A stretch of 56,454 nucleotides of DNA, taken from contig NZ_LSEF01000033.1 in assembly GCF_001641695.1 (NCBI RefSeq), positions 1 to 56,454 on the forward strand, read 5' to 3'. The notes under the pieces are model-generated. The model ran no database searches. It saw only the letters and a program-made list of their open reading frames with translations, and was not told where the DNA came from. Of this stretch, positions 23,525-31,894 are shown in pieces. Made by a program: the position numbers and the translations under genes. This stretch comes from Bradyrhizobium neotropicale (GTDB lineage Bacteria; Pseudomonadota; Alphaproteobacteria; Rhizobiales; Xanthobacteraceae). Each line of letters begins with the position of its first letter. Position 1 is the stretch's first letter.

Positions 23525-24499
23525 TCATACCAAGAGCACGGTCGATCCCGTCGTCTTGCGCGCGGCGAGATCGGCATGCGCCTTGGCGGCGTCCTTCAGC
23601 GGATAGGTCTGGTGCACTTCGATCTTGACCGCGCCGGACTTGACGACATCGAACAGCTCATTGGCCATCGCCACGAGATTCTCGCGCTTGGCGGCGTAGG
23701 TGAACAGAGTCGGACGGGTGACGTAGAGCGACCCCTTCTGTGCCAGCAGGCCGAGATTGAGCGGTTCGACGGCGCCCGAGGACTGACCGAACAGCGCTGC
23801 GACGCCGAGCGGCGCGAGGCAGTCCAGTGACTTCAGGAACGTGTCCTTGCCGACGGAATCATAGACCACCGGCACTTTCTTGCCGCCGGTGATCTCGTCG
23901 ACCCGCTTCACGAAATCCTCGCGCGTGTAGATGATGACATGGTCGCAGCCATGAGCCTTGGCGAGCTTGGCCTTCTCGTCGTTGCTGACCGTGCCGATCA
24001 CCGTCGCGCCGAGATGCTTCGCCCACTGGCTCAGGATCGTCCCGACGCCGCCGGCCGCGGCATGGAGCAGGATGGTATCGCCGGCTTTCACACGATAGGT
24101 CTGCCGGATCAGATATTGCGTGGTGAGCCCCTTGAGCATCATCGCAGCCGCGGTCTTGTCGTCGACCCCGTCAGGCAGCTTCAGCAGGCGATCGGCGGGG
24201 ATCAGCCGCGCCTCGGAATAGGCGCCGAGCGGCGAGGCGCCATAGGCGACGCGATCGCCGGGTTTCAGATCCGTAACGCCGGCTCCGACCTCTTCGACGA
24301 CGCCAGCTGCCTCGCTGCCGAGCCCGCTTGGCAGTTGCGCCGGATACAGGCCCGAGCGGTTGTAGATGTCGACGAAGTTGAGACCGACGGCGGTGTGGCG
24401 GATGCGCGCCTCGCCCGGCCCAGGCTTGCCGACATTGACCTCCTCCCAGACCAGGACTTCCGGACCGCCGGTCTTATGAAAGCGAATGGCATGCGTCAT
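23525..24499 (-). CDS. NADPH:quinone oxidoreductase (zeta-crystallin-type MDR family)
   Basis: 324 residues; one-electron reduction of quinones with NADPH. The ATG at 24499 has GGGAG eight bases upstream; the 45 extra codons of the longest frame are not conserved-looking. The GroES-like N-domain starts MTHAIRFHKTGGPEVLVWEE. The nucleotide-binding fold has AAAGGVGTILSQWAKHLGAT, and the C-terminus PLKDAAKAHADLAARKTTGS is typical of the family. No zinc ligands are present, as expected for this subgroup. It is transcribed alone; the 224 bp upstream (24500-24723) hold no other gene. Confidence 0.9.
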   Translation of the reverse strand: MTHAIRFHKTGGPEVLVWEEVNVGKPGPGEARIRHTAVGLNFVDIYNRSGLYPAQLPSGLGSEAAGVVEEVGAGVTDLKPGDRVAYGASPLGAYSEARLIPADRLLKLPDGVDDKTAAAMMLKGLTTQYLIRQTYRVKAGDTILLHAAAGGVGTILSQWAKHLGATVIGTVSNDEKAKLAKAHGCDHVIIYTREDFVKRVDEITGGKKVPVVYDSVGKDTFLKSLDCLAPLGVAALFGQSSGAVEPLNLGLLAQKGSLYVTRPTLFTYAAKRENLVAMANELFDVVKSGAVKIEVHQTYPLKDAAKAHADLAARKTTGSTVLLV

Positions 24500-24723
24500 G
24501 GACGTTGCTCCCTTGTTGTTGGAGTTGAGACCGGACAATCGGTTCGGGCTGTGAAATAGGCATTTAATCCGCCCGTTACAGTACAGAGACGTAACAAGAA
24601 TGTCACAGCGAACGACAAACGCCCGTCGTTCCACCTCTGTTCGAAAGAGTTGATGACGGTATCAGAAAGCTCGGCAGTACCTTCTGCGCGGGGTTCGGTG
24701 GTTGTCTGCGAAGGAGACCCGAG

Positions 24724-24924
24724 ATGCCAGCCTATGTACAGCATCATCAGGATATCGAGATCGCGCCCGTGAATTGTCCGACCTGCATGGGGTTCCTGCC
24801 AATGTATGTGCGCGAGGTCGAGCCGCATTGGAGCCTTGCCAAGATCGACTTCGTCTATGAGTGCGCCGATTGCGGCGCCGAGCTCAGGCAGACGATCCGC
24901 AAGCCGGAGGCCCTGCGGCACTGA
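24724..24924 (+). CDS. Small zinc-ribbon protein
   Basis: 66 residues with two Cys pairs, CPTC and CADC, separated by 33 residues. It forms a probable single zinc ribbon with short polar ends. AAGGAGACCCGAG precedes the ATG. It is the first gene of an apparent unit with the MoxR ATPase (150 bp further) and VWA protein. Such ribbons often mediate nucleic acid or protein contacts; no specific role can be given. Confidence 0.65.
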   Translation: MPAYVQHHQDIEIAPVNCPTCMGFLPMYVREVEPHWSLAKIDFVYECADCGAELRQTIRKPEALRH

Positions 24925-25073
24925 CCGGGGCGAATATATCCTCCGGTTATCTATTTGCGCTAAACGGAAAATCGGCCGCTCACGCGAATCTGGTTCCTCC
25001 CAAACGAGGCTTGTTCTTTGCCGGGGACGCAGGCAGAACAAGCCGCAAGCAAGACCTTTGGGAGCGCCCATTC

Positions 25074-26021
25074 GTGGCTGATCAGAAGGCCTCGACCTCG
25101 ATCGAGGCAGTGGAGAGCGGCCTTGCCGCGCAGGGCTATATCGCGAGCCGGCAGATCGCGACCGCCGTCTATTTGTCGCAACAGATCGAAAAGCCGATCC
25201 TGGTCGAAGGTCCTGCGGGCGTCGGCAAGACCGAGCTTGCCAAGGCTATCGCCGCCTGGCGCGGCATGAAGATGATCCGCCTGCAATGCTACGAAGGCCT
25301 CGACGAGGCCAAGGCGCTCTACGAGTGGAAGTACGCCAAGCAGCTTCTCTACACCCAGATCCTCAAGGACAAGCTCGGCGAAGTTCTCGGCGGCGCGCAG
25401 ACCCTGCACGCCGCGCTCGACCAGCTCCACGATTTCGGCGACGTGTTCTTCTCCAAGGAATTCGTCGAACCGCGGCCGCTGCTCCAGGCCCTGGAGCAGC
25501 CCGGCGGCTGCGTGCTGCTGATTGACGAGATCGACAAGTCGGACGCCGAGTTCGAATCGCTGCTGCTGGAAATCCTCTCCGACTTCCAGGTCACGATCCC
25601 CGAGCTCGGCACCGTCTCCGCGATCACACCGCCGACCGTGATCCTCACCTCCAACAGCGAGCGCGATCTCGGCGACGCCTTGAAGCGGCGCTGCCTGCAT
25701 CTGCATATCGGCTTCCCCGAGCAGCGGCTCGAAGAGCGCATCGTCGAGAGCCGTGTGCACGGCATCTCCCAGACGCTGCGCCGGCAGATGGTCGGCTTCA
25801 TCCACGAGATCCGCTCGCTCGACCTGAAGAAGCTGCCCTCGGTCAGTGAGACCATCGACTGGGCACGCGTGCTGGTGCTGCTCCAGGCTTCCGAGCTAGA
25901 CACCGAGATCGTCAAGGACACGCTCAACGTGCTCCTGAAGTACGAGGCCGACATCGAGGCGGCGGCGCCTCAAGTCACGACCTTCATTGCCAAGGCGGCG
26001 CGGTCCAACGTCTTCGGTTGA
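25074..26021 (+). CDS. MoxR-family AAA+ ATPase (CoxD-like)
   Basis: 315 residues from a GTG at 25074 with GGGAG upstream. The Walker A is VEGPAGVGKTELAKA, Walker B LLIDEIDKSD and sensor 1 LTSNSERDLG, followed by the arginine-rich GDALKRRCLHLHIGFP segment. MoxR ATPases remodel or load cofactors into partner proteins together with VWA proteins; the best-known pair, CoxD/CoxE, matures CO dehydrogenase. The next gene is such a VWA protein, with its start codon region overlapping this stop. The target is unknown; the only large molybdenum enzyme in the window (52149-54875) lies 26 kb away. Confidence 0.9.
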   Translation: MADQKASTSIEAVESGLAAQGYIASRQIATAVYLSQQIEKPILVEGPAGVGKTELAKAIAAWRGMKMIRLQCYEGLDEAKALYEWKYAKQLLYTQILKDKLGEVLGGAQTLHAALDQLHDFGDVFFSKEFVEPRPLLQALEQPGGCVLLIDEIDKSDAEFESLLLEILSDFQVTIPELGTVSAITPPTVILTSNSERDLGDALKRRCLHLHIGFPEQRLEERIVESRVHGISQTLRRQMVGFIHEIRSLDLKKLPSVSETIDWARVLVLLQASELDTEIVKDTLNVLLKYEADIEAAAPQVTTFIAKAARSNVFG

Positions 26022-26026
26022 CGCCG

Positions 26027-27403
26027 ATGCGCGAGAACCTCCATCGTTTCTTTCGGGCGGCGCGTGGCGCCGGTGTCCGTGTTTCGCCCGCAGAAAGCAT
26101 TGATGCGATGCGCGCCGTCGCGCAGGTCGGCGTATCCGACCGCGCCATCCTGCGCGATGCCCTGCTGTTAACGCTCGCCAAGTCGCAGGACGAGAAACTC
26201 GCGCTCGGCGACTGCTTCGATCTGTTCTTCAGCCAGCCGGAACCTCGGCAGGAGCAGGCCGAAGCCGATAGCGAGGACGCTGCGCAAGGGACGGACCAAT
26301 CCCCCTCATCCGGCGCGGCCAGCGAGGCAGCCGGCCGTGAGCCGACGGAGGGATTGGGCCCGCTTGCGCAGATGCTGCTGTCGCAGGACCGCAATGCGAT
26401 CGCCGCTGCGATCGCCAGCGCCGCGGGCGCGGCCTCGCTGTCTGACATCCGCTACTCCACCCAGCGCGGGATCTTCTCGAGCCGCATTCTCGACGCCATG
26501 GGCCTCCAGCGCCTGCGCGATGATCTCGACGCGTTGACCGCGACCAACCCGTCGCTCGCCGAGCGCCTGCGCGCCGGGCTCGACGCATTGCGCGAAGCGG
26601 TCCGTGATACGGTCTCGCAGGGGCTCGCGCTCTACGCCCGTGAGGAGGCCGAAAACCTTCGCAACGACATCTTGCGCAACGCGCCGCTCGCGCGCATCGA
26701 GCGGCGGCAGGTCGAGGAGATGCGCGCGCTCATCCGCAAGATCGCGCGGCGCCTGCGCGAGCGCTTCTCGAAGCCCCGCAAGCGCCAGCGCCGCGGCCAT
26801 CTCGACGTTCGCCGCACGCTGCGCCGCAATGCCGCCTGGGGCGGCGTGCCCTTCCTCACCGCCTGGAAGCGCAAGCACCGCGACCGGCCGAAGATCGTTG
26901 CGCTGTGCGACGTCTCGGGCTCGGTGGCGCAGGTATCGGACTTCTTCCTGCTCCTGATCCACTCGCTGCATGAGGTGGTCGACGACGTCCGCTCCTTTGC
27001 CTTCTCCTCGCACCTGATCGAGGTCAGCGACATCCTTGAGACGAAGTCGCCCGAGGACGCCATGCAGGAGATCATGTCCAAGGTCGGCTTCGGCTCATCC
27101 GACTATGGATCTGCGCTGGTCGATTTCGAGAAGGAGTTCATGAGCACGCTGACACCGCAGACCACGGTCATCGTGCTCGGCGACGCGCGCAGCAACAATC
27201 TCGATCCGCGCGCTGACATCCTGCGACGCATCTCCGAGCGCTCGAAGCGGCTGGTCTGGCTCAATCCGGAAGGACGGCTCGCCTGGGGATTTGGCGATTC
27301 CGAGATGCCGCGCTATGCGACCTTCTGCAGCGTGGTGCGTCAGTGCGCCACCGCACAGCAGCTCGAGCGCGCGGTGTCCGATATCGTGGCGACCTACCAG
27401 TAA
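26027..27403 (+). CDS. VWA-domain protein, CoxE-like
   Basis: 458 residues starting at the ATG at 26027, five bases after the MoxR stop; a TTG at 26018 would overlap it. The N-terminal part is helical (LHRFFRAARGAGVRVSPAES), the middle acidic and basic low complexity, then ~180 residues of VWA fold. The metal-ion-dependent adhesion site is intact (CDVSGSVAQVSDF and later VIVLGDARSNNLDPR). These proteins act with MoxR ATPases as chaperones in the cytoplasm. The tight coupling supports one functional unit. Confidence 0.88.
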   Translation: MRENLHRFFRAARGAGVRVSPAESIDAMRAVAQVGVSDRAILRDALLLTLAKSQDEKLALGDCFDLFFSQPEPRQEQAEADSEDAAQGTDQSPSSGAASEAAGREPTEGLGPLAQMLLSQDRNAIAAAIASAAGAASLSDIRYSTQRGIFSSRILDAMGLQRLRDDLDALTATNPSLAERLRAGLDALREAVRDTVSQGLALYAREEAENLRNDILRNAPLARIERRQVEEMRALIRKIARRLRERFSKPRKRQRRGHLDVRRTLRRNAAWGGVPFLTAWKRKHRDRPKIVALCDVSGSVAQVSDFFLLLIHSLHEVVDDVRSFAFSSHLIEVSDILETKSPEDAMQEIMSKVGFGSSDYGSALVDFEKEFMSTLTPQTTVIVLGDARSNNLDPRADILRRISERSKRLVWLNPEGRLAWGFGDSEMPRYATFCSVVRQCATAQQLERAVSDIVATYQ

Positions 27404-27439
27404 ACGGCGATCACATTAGCGGAAAATACGAACCGGCGG

Positions 27440-27622
27440 TCAGCCTCGCACCAGCTCCGTGTGGGCATGATTGCATTCCCGGAAGTGATAGGCGATTTCG
27501 TCCAGCCCGCGCTGTTTCCATTCCTCGGCCTGCGCGAGCCAGAAACCCCGGCGCTCTGAATCGAACGCCGCACGTTCGCGACAGAGGGACTCCTGACTGC
27601 GGATTTCCACCAGCCTGTTCAT
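27440..27622 (-). CDS. Small helical hypothetical protein
   Basis: 60 residues from the ATG at 27622, preceded by CAGGAGTGGAGTGC. Charged and helical: MNRLVEIRSQESLCRERAAF, then WLAQAEEWKQRGLDEIAYHF, ending in ECNHAHTELVRG. I recall similar short proteins with AEEW..RA..EI..HF in Bradyrhizobium. It is convergent with the VWA gene. No function known. Confidence 0.55.
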   Translation of the reverse strand: MNRLVEIRSQESLCRERAAFDSERRGFWLAQAEEWKQRGLDEIAYHFRECNHAHTELVRG

Positions 27623-27793
27623 GCACTCCACTCCTGCCGTGTGAAGCCATTCCTCGGGAATCACCGTAACAGAGTCTTGAAGGGCTCGTCTCAGATTTCT
27701 GTGCACATCGCGACCAGAATGGGACAGGCGTGCTTCCCGTGCACTGCGGTAGTTCGCGGCGCAACATCAAGTGCGGATCAGCAATTAGTGATC

Positions 27794-27871
27794 GAAGATC
27801 TGGGACGATCTTCATACGCGAACGATCTTAACCCTTGTGGCGCAATGAAGCTCTTGTGGTGCAATGAAGTG
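27794..27871. repeat. Inverted and tandem repeats upstream of the 73-residue gene
   Basis: GAAGATC (27794-27800) is inverted at 27807-27813 around a six-base loop. A 19-bp unit CTTGTGGCGCAATGAAGCT at 27834-27852 is repeated with three changes at 27853-27871. The whole lies 120-200 bp before the ATG at 27992 and may be a regulatory region. The rest of 27623-27991 has no gene. Confidence 0.4.
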
Positions 27872-27991
27872 CGGCAATTTGTGAAGAGAGGTTCCAAACA
27901 CCTCACCGAATTCCGGACTCAATGTCGTCGCATGGTTTTCATGCACCGCGGCTAAGTGGTGCGTGCGAACCGTACTATCGCTTGAGGCAGC

Positions 27992-28213
27992 ATGAGCAAC
28001 GACGTCGACTTCGATCTTTCATCGGACCAATGGGAAGCGCTGAAGGGACTTCGCAATCCGGCGTCGACCGGCCGCCTCTCGAAGGCCTATGTCGTCGAAG
28101 GCCTGGTCAAGCTCGGCCTCATCGTTATCAACGATGGCGTGCCCGCAATAACGCCGACCGGGCGCAAGGTGCTGGTGCGGGGATCGTGCCGGCTGCTGGA
28201 TCTTGTGGCGTGA
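27992..28213 (+). CDS. Small hypothetical protein, winged-helix-like
   Basis: 73 residues. The order SDQWEALKGLRN, a basic helix (RLSKAYVVEGLVKLGLIVIN) and a turn GVPAITPTGRKVLVRGS resembles the tail of a winged helix (recognition helix and wing, TPTGRKVL). So a DNA-binding or MarR-like fragment role is possible. It is too short for a complete regulator of known family. It lies 160 bp before dctA on the same strand but upstream of the dctA sigma-54 promoter, so it is a separate unit. Confidence 0.55.
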   Translation: MSNDVDFDLSSDQWEALKGLRNPASTGRLSKAYVVEGLVKLGLIVINDGVPAITPTGRKVLVRGSCRLLDLVA

Positions 28214-28316
28214 CGAAGGTTGCCTCTGGCGCGGGCCGGACCAAGACCCCAACAGCAAGGTAGTCTCTTTTTCTCCTCTCCGAAATCGGACTGCCCTGCC
28301 TTAGGCAGCGACAATC

Positions 28317-28332
28317 TGGCACGGTTGTTGCT
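28317..28332 (+). promoter_or_regulatory. Sigma-54 (-24/-12) promoter of dctA
   Basis: TGGCAC-GGTTG-TTGCT matches the RpoN consensus exactly, with GG and GC ten bases apart. The predicted start lies about 35 bp before the dctA ATG. A CTGCC-TTA-GGCAG dyad (28296-28308) lies just upstream. DctD with RpoN controls dctA in rhizobia; dctBD are not in the window. Confidence 0.85.
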
Positions 28333-28375
28333 CCTTTTTTGACGTCCAAGACGCGTCAAACCGGGGGAGCCCACC

Positions 28376-29695
28376 ATGTCTACGATCGTCGCTGCGCCGG
28401 CCACCGAGCCGAAGCCGCTTTATACCTCGCTGTTCGTTCAGGTCCTGGCGGCCCTGATCCTGGGCATCATCCTCGGCGTGACCGTCCCGGACTTCGCTAT
28501 CGGCCTCAAGATCCTCAGCGATGCCTTCCTCAAGCTGATCTCGATGATCGTGGCACCGATCGTGTTCTGCGTCGTGGTGCACGGCATTGCCGGCGCCGGC
28601 GACCTCAAGAAGGTCGGCCGGGTCGGCGTCAAGGCGCTGGTCTATTTCGAGGTGATGACCACGGTCGCGCTCGTGGTCGGCCTCCTGCTCGCCTACATCT
28701 TCGGCCCCGGCCACGGCATGACCATCGATCCGTCGGCGCTCGACGCCAAGGCGCTCAACAGCTATGCCGATAACGCCCACAAGCTGCAGGGCGGCGGCAT
28801 CGGGGCATTCCTGCTCAACGTGATCCCGAGCACCTCGTTCGATGCACTGTCGCGCAACGACGTGCTCCAGGTGCTGTTCTTCGCCGTCCTGTTCGGCGTC
28901 GGCCTTGCGCTCGTCGGCGGCGAGAAGGGCAAGCTCGTCACCTCCATCATTGACGCGGCCTCGACCGTGCTGTTCCGCGTCATGGGCCTGATCGTGCGGG
29001 TGGCTCCGCTCGGCGTGCTGGGCGCGGTCGCCTACACCGTCGGCAAGTACGGCGTCGGCTCGCTGAAGCAGCTCGTCTCGCTGGTGATGCTGTTCTACAT
29101 CTCGGTCGGCATCTTCGTGCTCGGCGTACTCGGCGGCGTGATGGCGCTCGCCGGAATCAACATCCTCAAATTTCTCGCCTACCTGCGCGAGGAGCTGACC
29201 ATCGTGCTGGCGACCGCTTCCTCCGACGCGGTGCTGCCGCAGATCATGAAGAAGCTGGAGCGGATGGGCGTGAAGGATTCAGTGGTCGGTCTGGTCATCC
29301 CGACCGGCTATTCCTTCAACCTCGATGCGTTCTCGATCTACCTCACGCTCGCCGTCGTCTTCATTGCGCAGGCGACCAACACGCCGCTGTCCTTCGGCGA
29401 TCTCCTCCTCGTGCTCGGCGTATCGCTGATCACCTCGAAAGGCGCGCACGGAGTGCCGGGCTCGGCGATCGTGATTCTGGCGGCGACGCTGAACGCGGTG
29501 CCGAGCATCCCTGCGATCGGCCTCGTGCTGGTGCTCTCGGTCGATTGGTTCATCGGCATGGCGCGCGCGCTCGGCAATCTCGTCGGCAATTGCGTCGCGA
29601 CCGTCGTGGTGGCTGCCTGGGAAGGCGACCTCGACCGCGCCAAGGCGACGCAGGTGCTTGATGGCGGCGAGACGGTGGACGTGACGGCGGGCTGA
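28376..29695 (+). CDS. dctA: C4-dicarboxylate transporter DctA
   Basis: 439 residues of the dicarboxylate/amino acid:cation symporter family, carrying succinate, fumarate and malate across the inner membrane with protons. The start is MSTIVAAPATEPKPLYTSLF behind GGGGGAGCCCACC. Conserved parts include KLISMIVAPIVFCVVVHGIA, the serine-rich loop TIVLATASSDAVLPQI and the TM7 motif PTGYSFNLDAFSIYLT. The TM8 segment SKGAHGVPGSAIV confirms the DctA subgroup. In rhizobia it feeds bacteroid nitrogen fixation. Its exact sigma-54 promoter agrees with that role. Confidence 0.96.
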   Translation: MSTIVAAPATEPKPLYTSLFVQVLAALILGIILGVTVPDFAIGLKILSDAFLKLISMIVAPIVFCVVVHGIAGAGDLKKVGRVGVKALVYFEVMTTVALVVGLLLAYIFGPGHGMTIDPSALDAKALNSYADNAHKLQGGGIGAFLLNVIPSTSFDALSRNDVLQVLFFAVLFGVGLALVGGEKGKLVTSIIDAASTVLFRVMGLIVRVAPLGVLGAVAYTVGKYGVGSLKQLVSLVMLFYISVGIFVLGVLGGVMALAGINILKFLAYLREELTIVLATASSDAVLPQIMKKLERMGVKDSVVGLVIPTGYSFNLDAFSIYLTLAVVFIAQATNTPLSFGDLLLVLGVSLITSKGAHGVPGSAIVILAATLNAVPSIPAIGLVLVLSVDWFIGMARALGNLVGNCVATVVVAAWEGDLDRAKATQVLDGGETVDVTAG

Positions 29696-29701
29696 GGCCT
29701 G

Positions 29702-29821
29702 GGGCATGGTCCAGGAAGATGTGAAGCGTTTTCCCTCAACCGTGGAACGCGTTTGCGCCAAGGTCATGCTCAAACAGCAACCAAAGCGCGATGACGCTTC
29801 ACCCCAATCTCATCGCGCTTT
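29702..29821. repeat. Bradyrhizobium-type intergenic repeat with 12-bp stem
   Basis: The stretch contains GGAACGCGTTTGCGCCAAGG, ATCATGCTCAAACA-like blocks and ends in the stem AAAGCGCGATGA/TCATCGCGCTTT (29783-29794 with 29810-29821). I recognise the arrangement as a common dispersed element of Bradyrhizobium and Rhodopseudomonas genomes. Its right arm overlaps the stop codon of the convergent gene, so it probably also ends transcription from both sides. Confidence 0.7.
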
Positions 29822-30242
29822 AGCGCAAATGCCCGTGCTCAAAGTGCTTGCGTTCCGCGGCCGTGAGCGGCGGCCTCGGCGCGCTTGCCGGAGCCACCGC
29901 AACATCGACGCTGGTGCTGTGCCGCCCCAGCACCAGCACGTCAATGCCTTCGGACGTAATCCGCATCGCGTAATCGTAGCCGTCGAGAACCCGGGCTGCC
30001 ACGCGCGAGAGCGGCCCGTCGAAAATGCCCGTCATCTGCATCTCCAGCGGGTCGTTGGCACGATAACGCAGGTTGAAGCGGTCGTGCAGCGCCGCAAGCA
30101 CGTCATGCAGCGAGGCGCCACGGGCCTCGAGATGGACGGCGTCCGGTCTGCCACTGACCTGCACCTCCGCCCATGACGCGCGGTCGATGACCGAGAGGAT
30201 GGCGGCTGCAATCATGAGCGGAAGGAACCGCAGCATCGTCAT
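29820..30242 (-). CDS. Exported STN-like domain protein
   Basis: 140 residues with a signal peptide (MTMLRFLPLMIAAAILSVID, cleavage near ASWAE). The short domain contains VHLEARGASLHDVLAALHDRF and NLRYRANDPLEMQMTGIFDG then RVLDGYDYAMRITSEGID. It is the secretin/TonB short N-terminal (STN) pattern, which normally sits in front of secretins or TonB receptors but is free-standing here. Its ATG overlaps the stop of the sulfotransferase gene (ATGA), so translation is coupled. A role in periplasmic contact with an outer-membrane partner is possible but unproven. Confidence 0.65.
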   Translation of the reverse strand: MTMLRFLPLMIAAAILSVIDRASWAEVQVSGRPDAVHLEARGASLHDVLAALHDRFNLRYRANDPLEMQMTGIFDGPLSRVAARVLDGYDYAMRITSEGIDVLVLGRHSTSVDVAVAPASAPRPPLTAAERKHFEHGHLR

Positions 30243-31804
30243 GCCAGCTCCGCCTCGGGAATCTCGCGCGCCAGGCGTTCGCGAAGCGGCCTCAGCCGTT
30301 CGGCATGGTGGCGCCATTTGCCGACCGAGGATGCGTAGATCGGGCGTCGCACCTGCACGGCGCTTGCGGTCGCGGAAGGCGCAGGGCTTTCGTGAAAGCG
30401 CAACACGCCATCCTCCCAGGGAAGCCCGAGAAAGCGGATGATATCCCGGCTCGCCGCCGCCTGATCCCGCACGACGTCCTCGTAGTTGATTTCCATGAGC
30501 ACGTGCGGCGGCAGCACGCTGCACCAGTGGCGCGACAGACGGCGGTAGGCCAGGTAGTAGTCCGCAAGCTCGGTCTGGTGATATGAGAAGGGGAACTTGC
30601 CGCGGAAGTGCGCTTTGTAGATCGCCCAGCACGCATCCATCGGATGCCGCTGCACCAGGATGATCTTGGCCAACGGCAGCGCAGTGTGAATGAGGCCGCA
30701 ATAGAGATAGTTCTCCAGCGTCTTGTCGACGAAACGGACATTATTCGGCACGCGAAGCGCCGTGGCTTGGTCGAGGTAGCGCCGGCCGATGCCTGCGAGG
30801 TCGCGGCTGCCCGGCGCGTCTGCCATGGCGCGGTGCATCTCGGCCGCGAAAGCGCCGGTCTCACCGACCGAATGCATCGCGGAATGGCTGGCGATGATTC
30901 GCTCCACCAGGGTCGTGCCGGTGCGCGGCAGTCCGGTGACGAACACCGGGGCGGCTTCCGCGTAGCCGCGCGGAGCGGCCTCGATCCAGCTTCGCGAGTG
31001 CGCGCGGACGATCGCGTCGATCTCGCCGAGCTCGGCGGCAAGATCGCGCGGAAGCGACTGGCGCTGGAGGTTGCAGCCGGCCTCGACATGGTCGAAGGCG
31101 AGATCCCAGCGATCGAGATCCTCGCATTCCTTGCCGAGCGCAAAGCGCAGCATGATCGCACTCGGCGCCGACAGCCCTCCCGCGCGAAGCAACGCTTCCA
31201 TCTCGTCGATATGGTTGCGATCCAGGCTCTGAATGCGCAGGTCCGAACGCAAGTAATGGGCGAGGCCGTAGCGAGGGTCGCATGCGATCGCCGCGTCGCA
31301 ATGCGCTTCGGCATCGGCGAGTGCGCCGATCATGCGCTCGGCAGCCGCCAGATTGAACAGATATTGCGGCTCGTCCGGCCGTACGGCCACCGCGCGGCGG
31401 AAAAGCTCCCTCGCCCGCTGCTGCAGCCCGAGCAGGCCGAAGATTGCCCCGACCGCGTCGAGCGCGTCCGGCTCCTCGCCGAGATGTTGGGTCGCGGCTT
31501 CCACCGCTGCGCAGGCCTGACGCGTCTCGCCTTTCACGAACAGGCATTTCGCACGCAGCACCAACGCGATCGGGTTGGTCGGTGCGAGCGCGACGGCACG
31601 ATCCGCGCTGACCGTTGCCGCATCCGGTCGGCCACGCAGCAGCGCGGTTTCGGTCAATAACGCCCAGGCGCGCCAGTCCGACGAGTTGCTGGCGAGCACC
31701 TGCGCGCAGATTCGCTCGGCGGTCGCCAGATCTCCGCTCGCGAACGCGCGGCGCGCGGTATCCACCGAAGCGACACTCGCCGCATGCTGTAGCGTGGCGT
31801 TCAC
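30239..31804 (-). CDS. TPR-containing sulfotransferase family protein
   Basis: 521 residues from the GTG at 31804 with GGAG upstream. The N-terminal ~230 residues are tetratricopeptide-like helices (ARRAFASGDLATAERICAQV, ALAPTNPIALVLRAKCLFVK, AVAVRPDEPQYLFNLAAAER). The C-terminal ~290 residues are a sulfotransferase fold with the PAPS 5'-phosphosulfate loop VTGLPRTGTTLVERI and the 3'-phosphate region VQRHPMDACWAIY. It transfers sulfate from PAPS to an unknown acceptor, perhaps a surface glycan or protein held by the repeats. Its stop overlaps the next gene, the STN-like exported protein. Confidence 0.85.
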   Translation of the reverse strand: MNATLQHAASVASVDTARRAFASGDLATAERICAQVLASNSSDWRAWALLTETALLRGRPDAATVSADRAVALAPTNPIALVLRAKCLFVKGETRQACAAVEAATQHLGEEPDALDAVGAIFGLLGLQQRARELFRRAVAVRPDEPQYLFNLAAAERMIGALADAEAHCDAAIACDPRYGLAHYLRSDLRIQSLDRNHIDEMEALLRAGGLSAPSAIMLRFALGKECEDLDRWDLAFDHVEAGCNLQRQSLPRDLAAELGEIDAIVRAHSRSWIEAAPRGYAEAAPVFVTGLPRTGTTLVERIIASHSAMHSVGETGAFAAEMHRAMADAPGSRDLAGIGRRYLDQATALRVPNNVRFVDKTLENYLYCGLIHTALPLAKIILVQRHPMDACWAIYKAHFRGKFPFSYHQTELADYYLAYRRLSRHWCSVLPPHVLMEINYEDVVRDQAAASRDIIRFLGLPWEDGVLRFHESPAPSATASAVQVRRPIYASSVGKWRHHAERLRPLRERLAREIPEAELA

Positions 31805-31841
31805 GCGAATTGCTCCGTCCTGCGAGGATCGACATAAGACA

Positions 31842-31867
31842 ACCCGGCAGCCTTCGGGCTGCCGGGT
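31842..31867 (-). terminator. Terminator of the phosphoesterase gene
   Basis: ACCCGGCAGCC, four-base loop TTCG on the plus strand, and a perfect 11-bp complement. On the minus strand the stem is followed by TGTCTT. It lies 28 bp beyond the stop at 31895 and before the next gene on that strand, separating the two units. Confidence 0.75.
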
Positions 31868-31894
31868 CATCATTCCGGAGAAGGTCAGTTTCGA

